Shown here in pieces: positions 45,744 through 55,146 of a DNA stretch of 64,000 bases. Under the pieces are notes generated by a model. The model was given only the letters and a program-made list of their open reading frames with translations, did no database searches and was not told the DNA's origin. The DNA lies in assembly GCF_015709455.1 (NCBI RefSeq), contig NZ_JADNQW010000005.1, positions 1,240,001 through 1,304,000 of the forward strand, read 5' to 3'. How positions within the stretch are numbered: position 1 is the stretch's first letter; the number at the start of each line of letters is the position of its first letter. Made by a program: the position numbers and the translations under genes. The stretch comes from Methylosinus sp. H3A (GTDB lineage: Bacteria > Pseudomonadota > Alphaproteobacteria > Rhizobiales > Beijerinckiaceae).

Positions 45744-46664
45744 GTGGAAGACGTACTCTTCCCTAATTTTCGGAAAGTCACGCTGGCGACATCCGGCGGC
45801 GAGATAGCCCTCGTGACCGGAGGCGGCGGACCACCCGTCCTTCTCCTGCATGGCTATCCGCAAACCCGAGCAGCTTGGCACAAAATCTCACCGGCCCTCG
45901 CCGAGCGGTTCACAGTGGTGATTCCCGATCTGCGTGGTTACGGCGAATCTGCCGCGTCCGCGCCAAACCAATCCGATGCTTTCACCAAGCGGGCGCTCGC
46001 TCGCGACCAGAAGGAAATCATGGCGCAACTGGGCTATCACAAATTTGCCGTCGTCGGTCATGATCGCGGCGCGCGTGTCGGATACCGCCTCGCGCTCGAT
46101 AGCCCCGAATGCGTCGTCAGCTTGACGTCATTGAACGTCATTCCGACGATCGACGTCTGGGACCAAGTCAATACGGCCTTCGCATCCCGCGCCTATCATT
46201 GGTTTTTTCTGGCGCAGCCATTCGATCTTCCGGAAAAGCTTCTGGCGTCAGATCCGGATTATTTTCTCGACCGAACGCTGGTCGCGATGTCGAACGGCCG
46301 GGACATCTATCATCCCGAGGCTCTCGCCGCATATCGCACGGCGTTTCGCTCTTCGTCCGTCCGCCATGCGATGTGTGAGGACTATCGCGCCGCCTTGGGG
46401 CCGGACACCGCGGCCGATGCCGCCGACCGTGCAACCGATCGTCGAATAACGTGTCCGGTCTTGGTTCTGTGGCAGGATCGGCCCTATCCGGATGCATCCC
46501 GTCACCCGATCTCGATCTGGAGGAAATGGGTTTGCGGCGATGTTCGCGGGGCTCCGATCGAGGGCGCCAGTCACATGCTACCCGAAGATGCGCCCGACGC
46601 CGTTCTCGAACAGCTCCTGCCATTTCTCGAAGCGCATAACGGCGAAGAGCTACATCAGGCATAG
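45744..46664 (+). CDS. Alpha/beta hydrolase, fluoroacetate-dehalogenase-like
   Basis: The 306-residue protein follows the haloacetate dehalogenase branch of alpha/beta hydrolases. HGYPQTRAAWHKISPALAE, PDLRGYGES, and nucleophile Asp107 in VGHDRGARVGYR are present. Arg108 and Arg111 match the two arginines that bind the substrate carboxylate in fluoroacetate dehalogenase, His152-Trp153 (AYHWFFLAQP) match two halide-pocket residues, and His277 (GASHMLPEDAP) is the general base. In this island an epoxide- or ester-like substrate is as likely as a haloacid. GTG start at 45744 with GGAG 8 nt upstream. Confidence 0.75.
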   Translation: MEDVLFPNFRKVTLATSGGEIALVTGGGGPPVLLLHGYPQTRAAWHKISPALAERFTVVIPDLRGYGESAASAPNQSDAFTKRALARDQKEIMAQLGYHKFAVVGHDRGARVGYRLALDSPECVVSLTSLNVIPTIDVWDQVNTAFASRAYHWFFLAQPFDLPEKLLASDPDYFLDRTLVAMSNGRDIYHPEALAAYRTAFRSSSVRHAMCEDYRAALGPDTAADAADRATDRRITCPVLVLWQDRPYPDASRHPISIWRKWVCGDVRGAPIEGASHMLPEDAPDAVLEQLLPFLEAHNGEELHQA

Positions 46665-46760
46665 AGCCGAGGATAGGCATGACGGCGCCTGTCGCTCATG
46701 AAAGCGCGTATCGATGCGCAGGCGCGTTCTGTTCGAGAATGTAACGTTGGATTCGTACGC

Positions 46761-48317
46761 ATGAGCAAGATATCGATCGGCACAGACGAAAAGGCGGCAT
46801 TATGGCGACAGCGCCTGTTCGAGGCACAGGCCGCAATGACGCAGACCCTTCTGCAGCGTCACGCAAAACGAGACATCGCTCCATGGGTCGAGGTGAGCGC
46901 CCAGATCTATTCCGATCTGCCGGCACCTCATAGCACGAATATCGAGGGCTGGAAGCGAGCGTTCTTTCGAGCTCAGGCGCTCATCGAAAAATTCATCGTC
47001 GAACATTACGGTGCGGCCGAACTGGATATTTGGGCAGAAGCGACGGGCGATGTCGCTCGCGCGCTCGAGCCGGACGGTTATTTTATTCCCGCCGCAGCCG
47101 TCGATCGCCTCGCGCGGCACGCGGAACTCTACGGCTCGATCTACGAGATCGCGAACGAGGATCCGGATGTCGGCATTTTCACCAATACACATTGCGCAAT
47201 CTGGGATTACCGCGAACATGCGCGGGCTTCCGGCACTCCGATCACTCTGAAATCCGCTTGTACGTTTTGCACGAAGCTACTGTCTGCCCTCGTCCAGGCA
47301 AAAGGCTGTCATCCTCAATGGACCCTCTTCGAGAACGACGCCGGGCACGGCTGCGAATGGGTCATTCGCCCATTTCCGGCCTCCGCGCGGCTCGAGAATG
47401 GCGCCGCGAGCGTAGAGCTGTCGGCCGAAGTCGAGATCGATATCGCGATCGAACGAGAGAGGATAGCTGGCACGATCGTCGACCAGGCGAGCGCATTAGC
47501 TGGGTATGAGGAAGCCAGCGCGCTTCTCCAGCGTCGCGACGAAGATTGGGTGCTCGGACTCGCCGGTTTCTCTCCCCATAGCATAGCCGATCTCGGCTGC
47601 GGGATCGGGAGCCTGCTCGAAGCCGCGACGTCGCTCTGGCCGGACTTGCAGTCGGTGACCGGGCTGGAGAAATCCGCGATGCGCCTCGAGACGGCGAGGC
47701 GTCGGCTCGGCTTTCTCGGTGACCGGCTGACACTGATCGAAGGAGATCTGCTGGGAGCGCCGGCACTGAAGCGTCCAGCCGAATTGATGACCATGACGGC
47801 GGTGCTGCACTGGTTGTATCCGCAGGAGGCGGATGCATTCCGGTGGATCAGCGAAAATCTTACGCCAGGAGGGGTTCTTCTCCTGACGTCGCATCACCCC
47901 GACCACGACGATGAAGGCCTCGGCGGGGAGGACGACATCGTGCGGCAGGCGCTAGCCATCATGGGCGTCTGCCGAACGGACACGGCCGCCGAAACATTCC
48001 GCGAGGCTGGCATTATCCCGCTTGGAACCCGCACCCGCGATATGTCCGCTCTTCGACGCCTGCTGGAGCGCTGTTTCGCGATCGACTCCGTTTCCGAGCG
48101 CCGGGCCGTGCTGCGTGTGCACGATTCGACCGAGTACCAGCGCTTCCACGCGGCGACGTTCGGCACATACTATAGCAGCGTTGTCGGGCCGGAGCGCGCC
48201 GCGGAATTTTTCGCGGCGGCGGGCGCCATCGCCGAACGACGAATGCGGGATAAGGGATATGTCACGGACATAACGGTTCGAGTGTGGCGCTGCTCGAAGC
48301 GTCGGTCGGAAAAATGA
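46761..48317 (+). CDS. Two-domain SAM-dependent methyltransferase
   Basis: The ~518-residue protein has an N-terminal half of unknown fold (about 1-250; conserved-looking CTFCTKLLSALVQAKGCHPQ and GHGCEWVIRPF) and a C-terminal class I methyltransferase domain with motif I IADLGCGIGSLLEAA, acidic residue in VTGLEKSAMR, and motif IV MTMTAVLHWLYPQ. The N-terminal half has a loose resemblance to the L-2-amino-thiazoline-4-carboxylate hydrolase-like family, but I cannot assign it firmly. Start is uncertain between ATG 46761 (GGA about 9 nt upstream) and ATG 46698. Expected role: O-, N- or C-methylation of the island product or intermediate. Confidence 0.7.
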   Translation: MSKISIGTDEKAALWRQRLFEAQAAMTQTLLQRHAKRDIAPWVEVSAQIYSDLPAPHSTNIEGWKRAFFRAQALIEKFIVEHYGAAELDIWAEATGDVARALEPDGYFIPAAAVDRLARHAELYGSIYEIANEDPDVGIFTNTHCAIWDYREHARASGTPITLKSACTFCTKLLSALVQAKGCHPQWTLFENDAGHGCEWVIRPFPASARLENGAASVELSAEVEIDIAIERERIAGTIVDQASALAGYEEASALLQRRDEDWVLGLAGFSPHSIADLGCGIGSLLEAATSLWPDLQSVTGLEKSAMRLETARRRLGFLGDRLTLIEGDLLGAPALKRPAELMTMTAVLHWLYPQEADAFRWISENLTPGGVLLLTSHHPDHDDEGLGGEDDIVRQALAIMGVCRTDTAAETFREAGIIPLGTRTRDMSALRRLLERCFAIDSVSERRAVLRVHDSTEYQRFHAATFGTYYSSVVGPERAAEFFAAAGAIAERRMRDKGYVTDITVRVWRCSKRRSEK

Positions 48318-48403
48318 ATTACTGATCGGCCATTCGGCTTCAATCTGTCCAGCGCCGGCGCTGCGGAGTGGTTCGATATCGTTTCAGACGCCACTGGAGA
48401 AAA

Positions 48404-49747
48404 ATGATGCGTCCTACTTCGCTAACAGAATTTTCTCTTTCGGCGACGGGCGTCCTCATCGTTTCGATCATCGGCGTCATGCTCGGCCCTACAGGCTTCA
48501 TGCTCAATAGCTTCAGCCTGTTTATCCAACCGATGAGCGATGAATTCGGTTGGGACCGCACGGAAGCGTCCTCCATGATTACGCTTTTCGGTCTGTCGGT
48601 GGCGCTCGGGAGTCCCGTCAAAGGCTGGTTGATGGATCGCTACGGGCTTCGCCCGATGTTGCCGTTGCTCACCTTTTTGCTAGCGTTGGCGATCTCGGCG
48701 CTCGCATCTGCGGAGAATGGTCTCGCCATTCGAAGCCTTTTCTGTATCATCGGACTTCTAGCGCCTGGAAACCTGCCTTACGGCAAGATCATCGGGATGT
48801 GGTTCACACATCGGCGAGGCTTGGCATATGGATTGTTCGGGCTCGGCTTCGGCCTCGGCGGAGCCTTCAGCTTGGTCGTCGGCCGCTGGTGCGTCGACAC
48901 GTTTGGATGGCGCCAGTCTTATCTGTTCTACGGCGGAGCGGAGCTCTTCGTCGCCACGCCTCTCATCTGGCTGCTGTTCCATGAACCGCGGCGCCCATGG
49001 ACGACGGCCAACGACAGGCCTCTTCCCGACGCCCATTCGGGAGACACGCTGGTCAAAGCGTGGCTCTCTGCAAGGTTCTGGCTCGTCATCGGCAATCTCG
49101 TTTTGACCGTATTCGTGATGTCCGGTCTCATCACTCATGGCGTACCCTTGTTGATCGAACGCGGACTGTCCAGAACTGACGCGGCTGCGACCTTCTCGAT
49201 GCTTTGGATCGGGATGAGCCTCTCGCAGCCGGTCCTGGGGCATTTGCTCGATCGTTTCGACACCCCGCGGATCGTCCTGCCGTTCGCGGCAGTCGCGCTC
49301 GCCGGCCTGTTGCTGTTGCAGGCCGGGCCCGGAAGCACGCTTTTGCCGCTCGCCATTCTACTTGTCGGATTCGGCGGCGGGGGGGAGAGCGGCTCAACGC
49401 AATATTTTGTGAGCCGCTACTGTGGACTGAGGCACTTCAGCGTCATTTACGGATCGATTCAGCCCTTCACTTTCGCGCTCTCGATCGGCCTCGGCTCATA
49501 TCTGCTCGGATATCTTTTCGATCAGCACGGCTCCTATGTCGCCGCCTTGTGGGCGCTCGACGTCGCACTCGTCGTCGCCATCGGCTTCTTGCTGCTCCTC
49601 GGCCCTTATCGCTACGAGCTGCACCGTCCGATGGATGACCGCGGACCGCTTCGACAGCCTGCGCCAACCGATGTCGAACAGGTCGAAGTCGAGGGTGAGA
49701 TGCGCCGGACCGACCACATGCGCGAACATCGGAGTTTGACGAGATGA
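48404..49747 (+). CDS. MFS transporter, monocarboxylate/oxalate-formate-like
   Basis: The 447-residue protein has about 12 hydrophobic segments and the MFS signature between helices 2 and 3 (GSPVKGWLMDRYGLRPML). The opening LNSFSLFIQPMSDEFGWDRT and later WRQSYLFYGG resemble the MCT/OFA branch that carries small organic anions. GGAG precedes the first of two tandem ATGs, deciding the start. It overlaps the next MFS gene by 4 bp (ATGA), so both are translated as a pair. Confidence 0.85.
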   Translation: MMRPTSLTEFSLSATGVLIVSIIGVMLGPTGFMLNSFSLFIQPMSDEFGWDRTEASSMITLFGLSVALGSPVKGWLMDRYGLRPMLPLLTFLLALAISALASAENGLAIRSLFCIIGLLAPGNLPYGKIIGMWFTHRRGLAYGLFGLGFGLGGAFSLVVGRWCVDTFGWRQSYLFYGGAELFVATPLIWLLFHEPRRPWTTANDRPLPDAHSGDTLVKAWLSARFWLVIGNLVLTVFVMSGLITHGVPLLIERGLSRTDAAATFSMLWIGMSLSQPVLGHLLDRFDTPRIVLPFAAVALAGLLLLQAGPGSTLLPLAILLVGFGGGGESGSTQYFVSRYCGLRHFSVIYGSIQPFTFALSIGLGSYLLGYLFDQHGSYVAALWALDVALVVAIGFLLLLGPYRYELHRPMDDRGPLRQPAPTDVEQVEVEGEMRRTDHMREHRSLTR

Positions 49748-50907
49748 ATCCCAGCGTGTTCATCCTCGCGCTTCTGGCCTTCGTAGTCGGAACCGCCGAA
49801 TTGGTCATCGCCGGAATTCTCGACGGAATTTCCCGAGATCTTCAGATTTCGCTGGGATCGGCAGGCCTATTGATGACCGTTTACGCGCTGGTCTATGCGC
49901 TCGGCGCTCCAGTGCTGATATCGCTGACCTCGCATATCGAACGCCGCAAGCTGCTGGTCACGAGCCTTGTGGTGTTCGCCGGAGCCAATCTGCTCAGCGC
50001 GGCGAGCGGCAGCTTCCTGCTCCTGATGGCGTCGCGAATCATCGTTGCGTCCAGTTGTTCGATCATCGTCGTGCTGGCGATCACCTTGGCGGCGGCAATG
50101 GTCACGGAGGATCAGCGCGGCAGGGCCATCGGCATGATCTTTTCCGGCATCGTCGCTTCCCTGGTGCTGGGCGTTCCGCTGGGTACGCTGGTCGGCGTGC
50201 AGTGGGGTTGGCGAATGACCTTCTTCCTTTTGACGGCGGTGACGATTCTCATCATACCCGTCGTGCGGTCCAAACTGCGCCAGTTGCCCGGCGCGCCCGC
50301 TGCGCCTCTACGGAAGAAGATGGGAGCGACGCTCGACAAAGAATCCGTGTTTGCCCATCTCGCTTCCCTCCTGCAGATGACAGGCCAGTTTACGATCTTT
50401 ACCTATATCAGCCCCTTCCTGGCTCAAACCATGGACCTCGACCCTGTCACGATCAGTATGGTGCTGCTGGTATACGGCGTCGGTGGCATCTTCGGCGCGT
50501 GGCTGGGGGGGTGGTCGACCGACAAGCTCAGCGCGCAGAAAACTTTCCTGACTTTCTTGCCGTTGCATGCCATTGCCGTGCTCGCTCTTCCGGCCAGCAC
50601 CATCTCATTGACCAGCCTGCTCGCGCTCATGATGTTATGGTGCGTCTTCAATATGGCGCCCGGACCGGCGATCCAGAAATATCTGATCGAGCAAACCCAC
50701 TCGTCCGCATCGGTTCAGCTCGGCATCAACACCTCCGCCATTCAATTGGGCGTCGCTTTCGGATCGTTTATCGGGGCGGGGGTGATGGATCATTTCTCCC
50801 CGCAGACCAATGCCTATGTCGGGGGCGTCGTCATTCTCCTCGCAATGCTGTCCGGCTTGGCCTCCTCTCGGCTGCGGCAGTCGCGCATGAGCGGCGTCGC
50901 ACCGTAG
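49744..50907 (+). CDS. MFS transporter, DHA1/AraJ-like exporter
   Basis: The 387-residue protein has about 12 transmembrane segments and resembles the drug/sugar efflux branch of MFS: AFVVGTAELVIAGILDGISR at the N-terminus, SRIIVASSCSI and GLINTS-like QLGINTSAIQLGVAFGSFIG near the C-terminus. Overlap with the preceding, differently classed MFS gene suggests import and export (or two substrates) are produced together. The next gene is an insertion element; the original downstream neighbour was probably the TonB receptor. Confidence 0.85.
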   Translation: MNPSVFILALLAFVVGTAELVIAGILDGISRDLQISLGSAGLLMTVYALVYALGAPVLISLTSHIERRKLLVTSLVVFAGANLLSAASGSFLLLMASRIIVASSCSIIVVLAITLAAAMVTEDQRGRAIGMIFSGIVASLVLGVPLGTLVGVQWGWRMTFFLLTAVTILIIPVVRSKLRQLPGAPAAPLRKKMGATLDKESVFAHLASLLQMTGQFTIFTYISPFLAQTMDLDPVTISMVLLVYGVGGIFGAWLGGWSTDKLSAQKTFLTFLPLHAIAVLALPASTISLTSLLALMMLWCVFNMAPGPAIQKYLIEQTHSSASVQLGINTSAIQLGVAFGSFIGAGVMDHFSPQTNAYVGGVVILLAMLSGLASSRLRQSRMSGVAP

Positions 50908-51056
50908 CAATGACGGTCTTCACTACCGATACACCCCCGGAAAAATAGCGGGGGAGCATCGAGCGGACTCCGGAGATCGCATTCGCTCCCTCGTCGGCGC
51001 GATTGCGCAAGAGCGCTTCCCACGTCCGCGGACGCGCGGTCGCCGTGACACGCGAT

Positions 51057-52323
51057 TGACCTGCCCCTGAAAAATCCCACCAGCATCGATTAGAGTCCGG
51101 CCGATTGCAGGACGGACACGATGAAGAAGAAGCGGTTCACGGAAGAGCAGATCATCGGGATTTTGCGGGAGCAGGAAGCCGGCGCGAAGGCGGCGGACCT
51201 CGCGCGCAAATACGCGGTTTCGGAGACGACGCTCTACAATTGGAAGGCCAAATTCGGCGGCATGGACGTTTCCGAGGCCAAGCGGCTGAAGGCGCTGGAG
51301 GAGGAAAACGCCCGTCTGAAGAAGCTCTTGGCCGATCAGATGCTCGATGCGGCGGCGCTTCGCGAGCTCCTGGGAAAAAATGGTAGGGCCCGCCTCGAGC
51401 GCGAAGCCGTCGCGCACCTTCGGGCCGTCATGGGCCTGTCGGAACGTCGGGCCTGCCGGATTGTCGCCATCGATCGCAAGACGGCGCGCTACGCGTCGAA
51501 TCGTCCGGCCGACGCCGAGCTTCGCGCCGAGCTGCGCGATCTCGCCAATGCGCGTCGGCGCTTCGGCTACCGGCGGCTGTTCATTTTGCTCCGCCAGCAG
51601 GGCGAGCGCTCGGGCAAGAACCGCATCTATCGGCTCTACCGCGAGGAAGGGCTTACGGTAAGGAAGCGCCGCGCGCGCCGCCGCGCCGTGGGAACAAGGG
51701 CGCCGATTCTCGTCGAGGCGAAGCCGAATGCCCGATGGTCTCTCGACTTCGTGCACGACCAGCTCGCCAGCGGCCGGCGGTTCCGCATCCTGAACATCGT
51801 CGACGACGTGACGCGCGAATGCCTGGCGGCGATCCCGGACACGTCGATCTCCGGCAAGCGGGTGGCGCGCGAGCTGTCGGAGTTGATCGAAAGGCGTGGC
51901 AAGCCCGGCATGATCGTTTCCGACAATGGGACGGAGTTCACCTCGAACGCCGTCCTGTCCTGGTCGGAGGCGAACAAGGTCGAATGGCATTTCATCATGC
52001 CCGGCAAGCCGATGCAGAACGGCTTCTGCGAGAGCTTCAACGGCCGCATGCGGGACGAGTTGCTCAACGAGACGCTGTTCTTCGGGCTCGACCACGCGAG
52101 AGAGAATATCCGCTCTTGGATCCATGACTACAACCACCGGCGCCCGCACTCTTCCCTCGGCTATGCGACGCCGGCGGACTATGCGGCCGCGCTCACCGCA
52201 ACAGGCGATCGGCTGCGCAACCCTGACCAGCTCCGCCGATCGCCTGTTGCTCACCCCACGCCCGCGGGCGTATCAACCGCAGGGACTCAACTCGCCGCTG
52301 GATGAAACTTCGGGGGCAGGTCA
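51057..52323 (+). mobile_element. IS3-family (IS407-like) insertion sequence, apparently complete
   Basis: The element spans 1267 bp. Terminal inverted repeats start TGACCTGCCCC on both ends (left 51057 onward; right end is the reverse complement ending at 52323) and stay similar over about 27 bp with a few mismatches. Both sides are flanked by CGAT (51053-51056 and 52324-52327), a 4-bp target duplication as expected for the IS407 group. It carries one transposase gene. It inserted 8 bp left of operator copy 2, between the MFS pair and TonB receptor 1. Confidence 0.9.
51121..52305 (+). CDS. IS3-family transposase (single-frame OrfAB)
   Basis: The 394-residue protein joins the OrfA part ([23 protein letters not shown], leucine-zipper-like [20 protein letters not shown]) and the OrfB part with a DDE integrase core: Asp in WSLDFVHD, Asp in VSDNGTEF and Glu in [13 protein letters not shown]. 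In most IS3 elements OrfA and OrfB are in different phases joined by -1 slippage on an A-rich stretch. Here an A-run at the junction (about 51374-51379) is present yet the reading is open straight through, so a full transposase would be made without slippage. Confidence 0.9.
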   Translation: MKKKRFTEEQIIGILREQEAGAKAADLARKYAVSETTLYNWKAKFGGMDVSEAKRLKALEEENARLKKLLADQMLDAAALRELLGKNGRARLEREAVAHLRAVMGLSERRACRIVAIDRKTARYASNRPADAELRAELRDLANARRRFGYRRLFILLRQQGERSGKNRIYRLYREEGLTVRKRRARRRAVGTRAPILVEAKPNARWSLDFVHDQLASGRRFRILNIVDDVTRECLAAIPDTSISGKRVARELSELIERRGKPGMIVSDNGTEFTSNAVLSWSEANKVEWHFIMPGKPMQNGFCESFNGRMRDELLNETLFFGLDHARENIRSWIHDYNHRRPHSSLGYATPADYAAALTATGDRLRNPDQLRRSPVAHPTPAGVSTAGTQLAAG

Positions 52324-52331
52324 CGATCGAT

Positions 52332-52348
52332 ATTACCTTCGAAGTAAT
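52332..52348. promoter_or_regulatory. Palindromic operator, copy 2 (one mismatch)
   Basis: ATTACCT-TCG-AAGTAAT, a single mismatch from the consensus dyad, 71 bp upstream of TonB receptor 1. TTGAGC (52348-52353) starts on its last base, with TAGCTT (52372-52377) 18 bp further, the same layout as in copies 1 and 3. Confidence 0.65.
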
Positions 52349-52419
52349 TGAGCGAAAAACGCCATTCGACGTAGCTTAATTCGACTTGAGTTCATTGAGC
52401 GTCGTATAGGGAGTAGGCG

Positions 52420-54849
52420 ATGAGGTTACGAAAGACGTGGAGATTGACTTCGAGCAGCGCGCTCCCGACTGCGGTGATCATTCTGTTTCCGATCGGCGCT
52501 GTTGCGCAAGCCCCGACCGATTCCACGACGGTAGAGGATGTCATCGTTACGTCGGCGACAAACTCCGAAAATCAAGCGACCGCACTACAATCGAAGCCCG
52601 TCGCTGCGACCATCATAACCCGAGATCAAATTCGAGCAGCGCAAATCGACAATTTGGAGCAAGCGAGAAAGCTCGTGCCGAGCTTGGTTATAAAGCAGAC
52701 GAGTCCTCAAAATCTCACTTACAACGTGCGTGGGATAGGCAATTCGGATGCGAGCGATCTCAGCAGCATTTTCAACGGGGTCCCAATCTATGTCGATGGG
52801 GTCTATTTTGCGCGTCCCGGGGCGTGGACGACGGATGTGCCGGATCTGGTCGGCATACAAGTCTTGAAAGGACCGCAATCGACGAAAGGAGGCTGGGATA
52901 GTACTAGCGGCGCTGTTCATATGAGCACCGCCATGCCATCCTTCGAGCCGGAGTCGAAGCTGGCGATTTCATATGGGACGTATAATCACGTCCAGCTCAA
53001 AGGAAGCCTGACCGGAGCGATCGCCGGCAGCGACAAAGCCGCGTTTCGCCTGTCTATCTACGGGGTCGACCGCGACGGATACAGTTCGAGCACGACGACC
53101 GGAAAGCGTTATAATGATTGGCATGACAAGGGGGTGCGGGCACAATTGCTGTTGCAGCCGGACAATGATGTGACCGCTCGCTTTATTGTCGATTACTCTT
53201 ACGCCAATACGGCCAACTCGTTATTTTTGCCCAATGGGGCCGTGACGCAATACGCGAATGGCGCAGCCTTTCCAAATAACTTTTTTGTTCGCGCCGCAAA
53301 GGTCGGCTATGCGCCCTCATCCTTCGATGCGCTCTCGAATTACGCCACCGACATTGCCGCACAGAGCTTCTACGAAAGGGTCGACAGCTACGGCGGTTCC
53401 GCTGATATTCGCTACAATCTGAACGGATATCTGCTTTCCTCTCTAACGGCTTTTCGACAGTATGGGTTCAATCAAAATCAAACAGGAAACTCGCAAATCA
53501 ATGTCGACACGCATAGGGTGCTCAATCCGGTGACGACCGCTCAGGCCTTTCAGGAGGAACTGAAAATATCCACCCCGCAGGGCGAGGCGATCGAGGCGAC
53601 GGCCGGCCTATTCTACTATTGGGAGCAATTCCGTCTGTGGTACTCGTTGGGTTACGGCAGCCAAGCGGGCGTTTGGTTCGGCAACCCGACCACCGCCGAA
53701 CAAACTCTGGTCGACAAGACGGCGCTCGATTGGCTCAATCGGAACAGCTACGCAAACGTTCGGACCAACAGCATTGCAGCCTTTTCACACGCGACCTGGC
53801 ATGTAACTCCCAATCTCGACGTCAGCGCGGGCTTGCGCTATTCCTACACAGCGAGATCGGCGGCGGCCACTGGCCAAGTATATGGCCAATCGCTGGATGG
53901 CCTTACCGTGAACCAGCAACTGCAGGCGGCGACGTTGCGAAGCAACCAGCTCGGTCTCCCCTATTATTATTATAGCGCGGCGACGCATGAGGGCATTCCT
54001 TCAGGGCTGCTGTCCATCGCATATAAATTTGCGCCCGACGTACTGGGTTACGCCACCTATTCGCACGGCGTCCGTCCAGGCGGCCCGAACATCGCCTTTG
54101 CAGCCGCCAATTTGCCTGTCGGGGCGAAACCGACGGTGAAGGCGGAGGAACTCGACAATTATGAGATCGGCGTGAAGATCGATTTTTTCGAGCGCCGTCT
54201 TCTCGCCAATCTGGCCGCATTTTGGATGGTCGACCGCAATTACATCACCAATGTCGCGGAATTGAGTTCATCGGGGGTTACCGCGACGCGCTTTCTGTCG
54301 AATGCGAAGCGTGCAATTTCACGCGGGATCGAAGCAGATGTGCGGGCTCAGCCGATCGAAGGCTTGAACTTGTACGGCTCGGCGACCTTCAACGATGCTT
54401 ATTTCGATTCCTTTAAATCAGCGCCGTGCCCAGTGGAGGTATCCAATCTCTATGTGACCTGTGATTTCACCGGCAAGCGCCTATCTATCGTTCCTCGCTG
54501 GTCGTTCTCTGTCGGCGGCGAATACAAGCGGCCTATCGGCGCGACGCTTCCCATTCTGGACAAGCCACTGCTCGGATTCGTTGGGGGCGATTTCAATTGG
54601 CAGAGCTCGGTTTATTCGGAGACGAGCGATTCGATCTACAGCATCATTCACCCATACGGCATCCTCAATCTGCACGTCGGCGTCCAGAGCGACGACGAAG
54701 CCTGGAGGCTCGTCGGATGGATACATAATGCTCTCGACCAGAAATATTATACGAACCAGCAGTCTGCTCTGCAGGTCGGCGCAGGCCTCGTTTCGGGCAC
54801 GGTCGGCGCGCCCTTGATGGCCGGCGTAACGCTCGCCGCAAAATGGTGA
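52420..54849 (+). CDS. TonB-dependent outer-membrane receptor 1
   Basis: The 809-residue protein has a signal peptide (cleavage after VAQA, about residue 30), a TonB-box-like EDVIVTSAT (about 39-47), the plug domain (QSKPVAATIITRDQIRAAQI, YNVRGIGNSD, IQVLKGPQSTKGG) and a 22-strand-type barrel ending in an aromatic residue (TLAAKW). Such receptors import metal chelates, vitamins or other solutes too large for porins. The ligand is unknown. GGGAG precedes the ATG. It is the first gene after operator copy 2 and is followed by a 297-bp gap with operator copy 3, so it has its own transcript. Confidence 0.9.
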   Translation: MRLRKTWRLTSSSALPTAVIILFPIGAVAQAPTDSTTVEDVIVTSATNSENQATALQSKPVAATIITRDQIRAAQIDNLEQARKLVPSLVIKQTSPQNLTYNVRGIGNSDASDLSSIFNGVPIYVDGVYFARPGAWTTDVPDLVGIQVLKGPQSTKGGWDSTSGAVHMSTAMPSFEPESKLAISYGTYNHVQLKGSLTGAIAGSDKAAFRLSIYGVDRDGYSSSTTTGKRYNDWHDKGVRAQLLLQPDNDVTARFIVDYSYANTANSLFLPNGAVTQYANGAAFPNNFFVRAAKVGYAPSSFDALSNYATDIAAQSFYERVDSYGGSADIRYNLNGYLLSSLTAFRQYGFNQNQTGNSQINVDTHRVLNPVTTAQAFQEELKISTPQGEAIEATAGLFYYWEQFRLWYSLGYGSQAGVWFGNPTTAEQTLVDKTALDWLNRNSYANVRTNSIAAFSHATWHVTPNLDVSAGLRYSYTARSAAATGQVYGQSLDGLTVNQQLQAATLRSNQLGLPYYYYSAATHEGIPSGLLSIAYKFAPDVLGYATYSHGVRPGGPNIAFAAANLPVGAKPTVKAEELDNYEIGVKIDFFERRLLANLAAFWMVDRNYITNVAELSSSGVTATRFLSNAKRAISRGIEADVRAQPIEGLNLYGSATFNDAYFDSFKSAPCPVEVSNLYVTCDFTGKRLSIVPRWSFSVGGEYKRPIGATLPILDKPLLGFVGGDFNWQSSVYSETSDSIYSIIHPYGILNLHVGVQSDDEAWRLVGWIHNALDQKYYTNQQSALQVGAGLVSGTVGAPLMAGVTLAAKW

Positions 54850-55033
54850 TCCGGCATTGTCGCACGGAAGCGCTGCGCGCGCCTCATCGATGAGCGCCGC
54901 CGCTTATGAGAAGCGATGTCGACCCGATCGATAGCCATCGAATTCTCTACCGACCATCGTCGGAGAGACCGCCATGCGCGAACACCGCAATGGCTCGACT
55001 AGAGCGAGGAAGATGAACGAGATTTCGCCAAAT

Positions 55034-55050
55034 ATTACCTCCGAGGTAAT
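55034..55050. promoter_or_regulatory. Palindromic operator, copy 3
   Basis: Perfect ATTACCT-CCG-AGGTAAT dyad, 96 bp upstream of TonB receptor 2. TTGCTC (55050-55055) begins on its last base and CAATAT (55074-55079) lies 18 bp on. Confidence 0.7.
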
Positions 55051-55146
55051 TGCTCATAAGCAAAGGCCTGGGTCAATATAGATAAAGAGTGCTTTCGCAA
55101 TGCGAGAAACCGCTCTGTCGCCACCAAGTATAGGGATTCATAGAGG

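Noticed and set aside
54850..55146. Possible small precursor peptide (methanobactin-like or other RiPP) beside the TonB receptors
   Set aside because: I looked for a short open frame with a Cys-rich core and ribosome site in the gaps at 41.3-41.8, 52.3-52.4 and 54.85-55.15 kb and saw none; no MbnB/MbnC-like genes are present.
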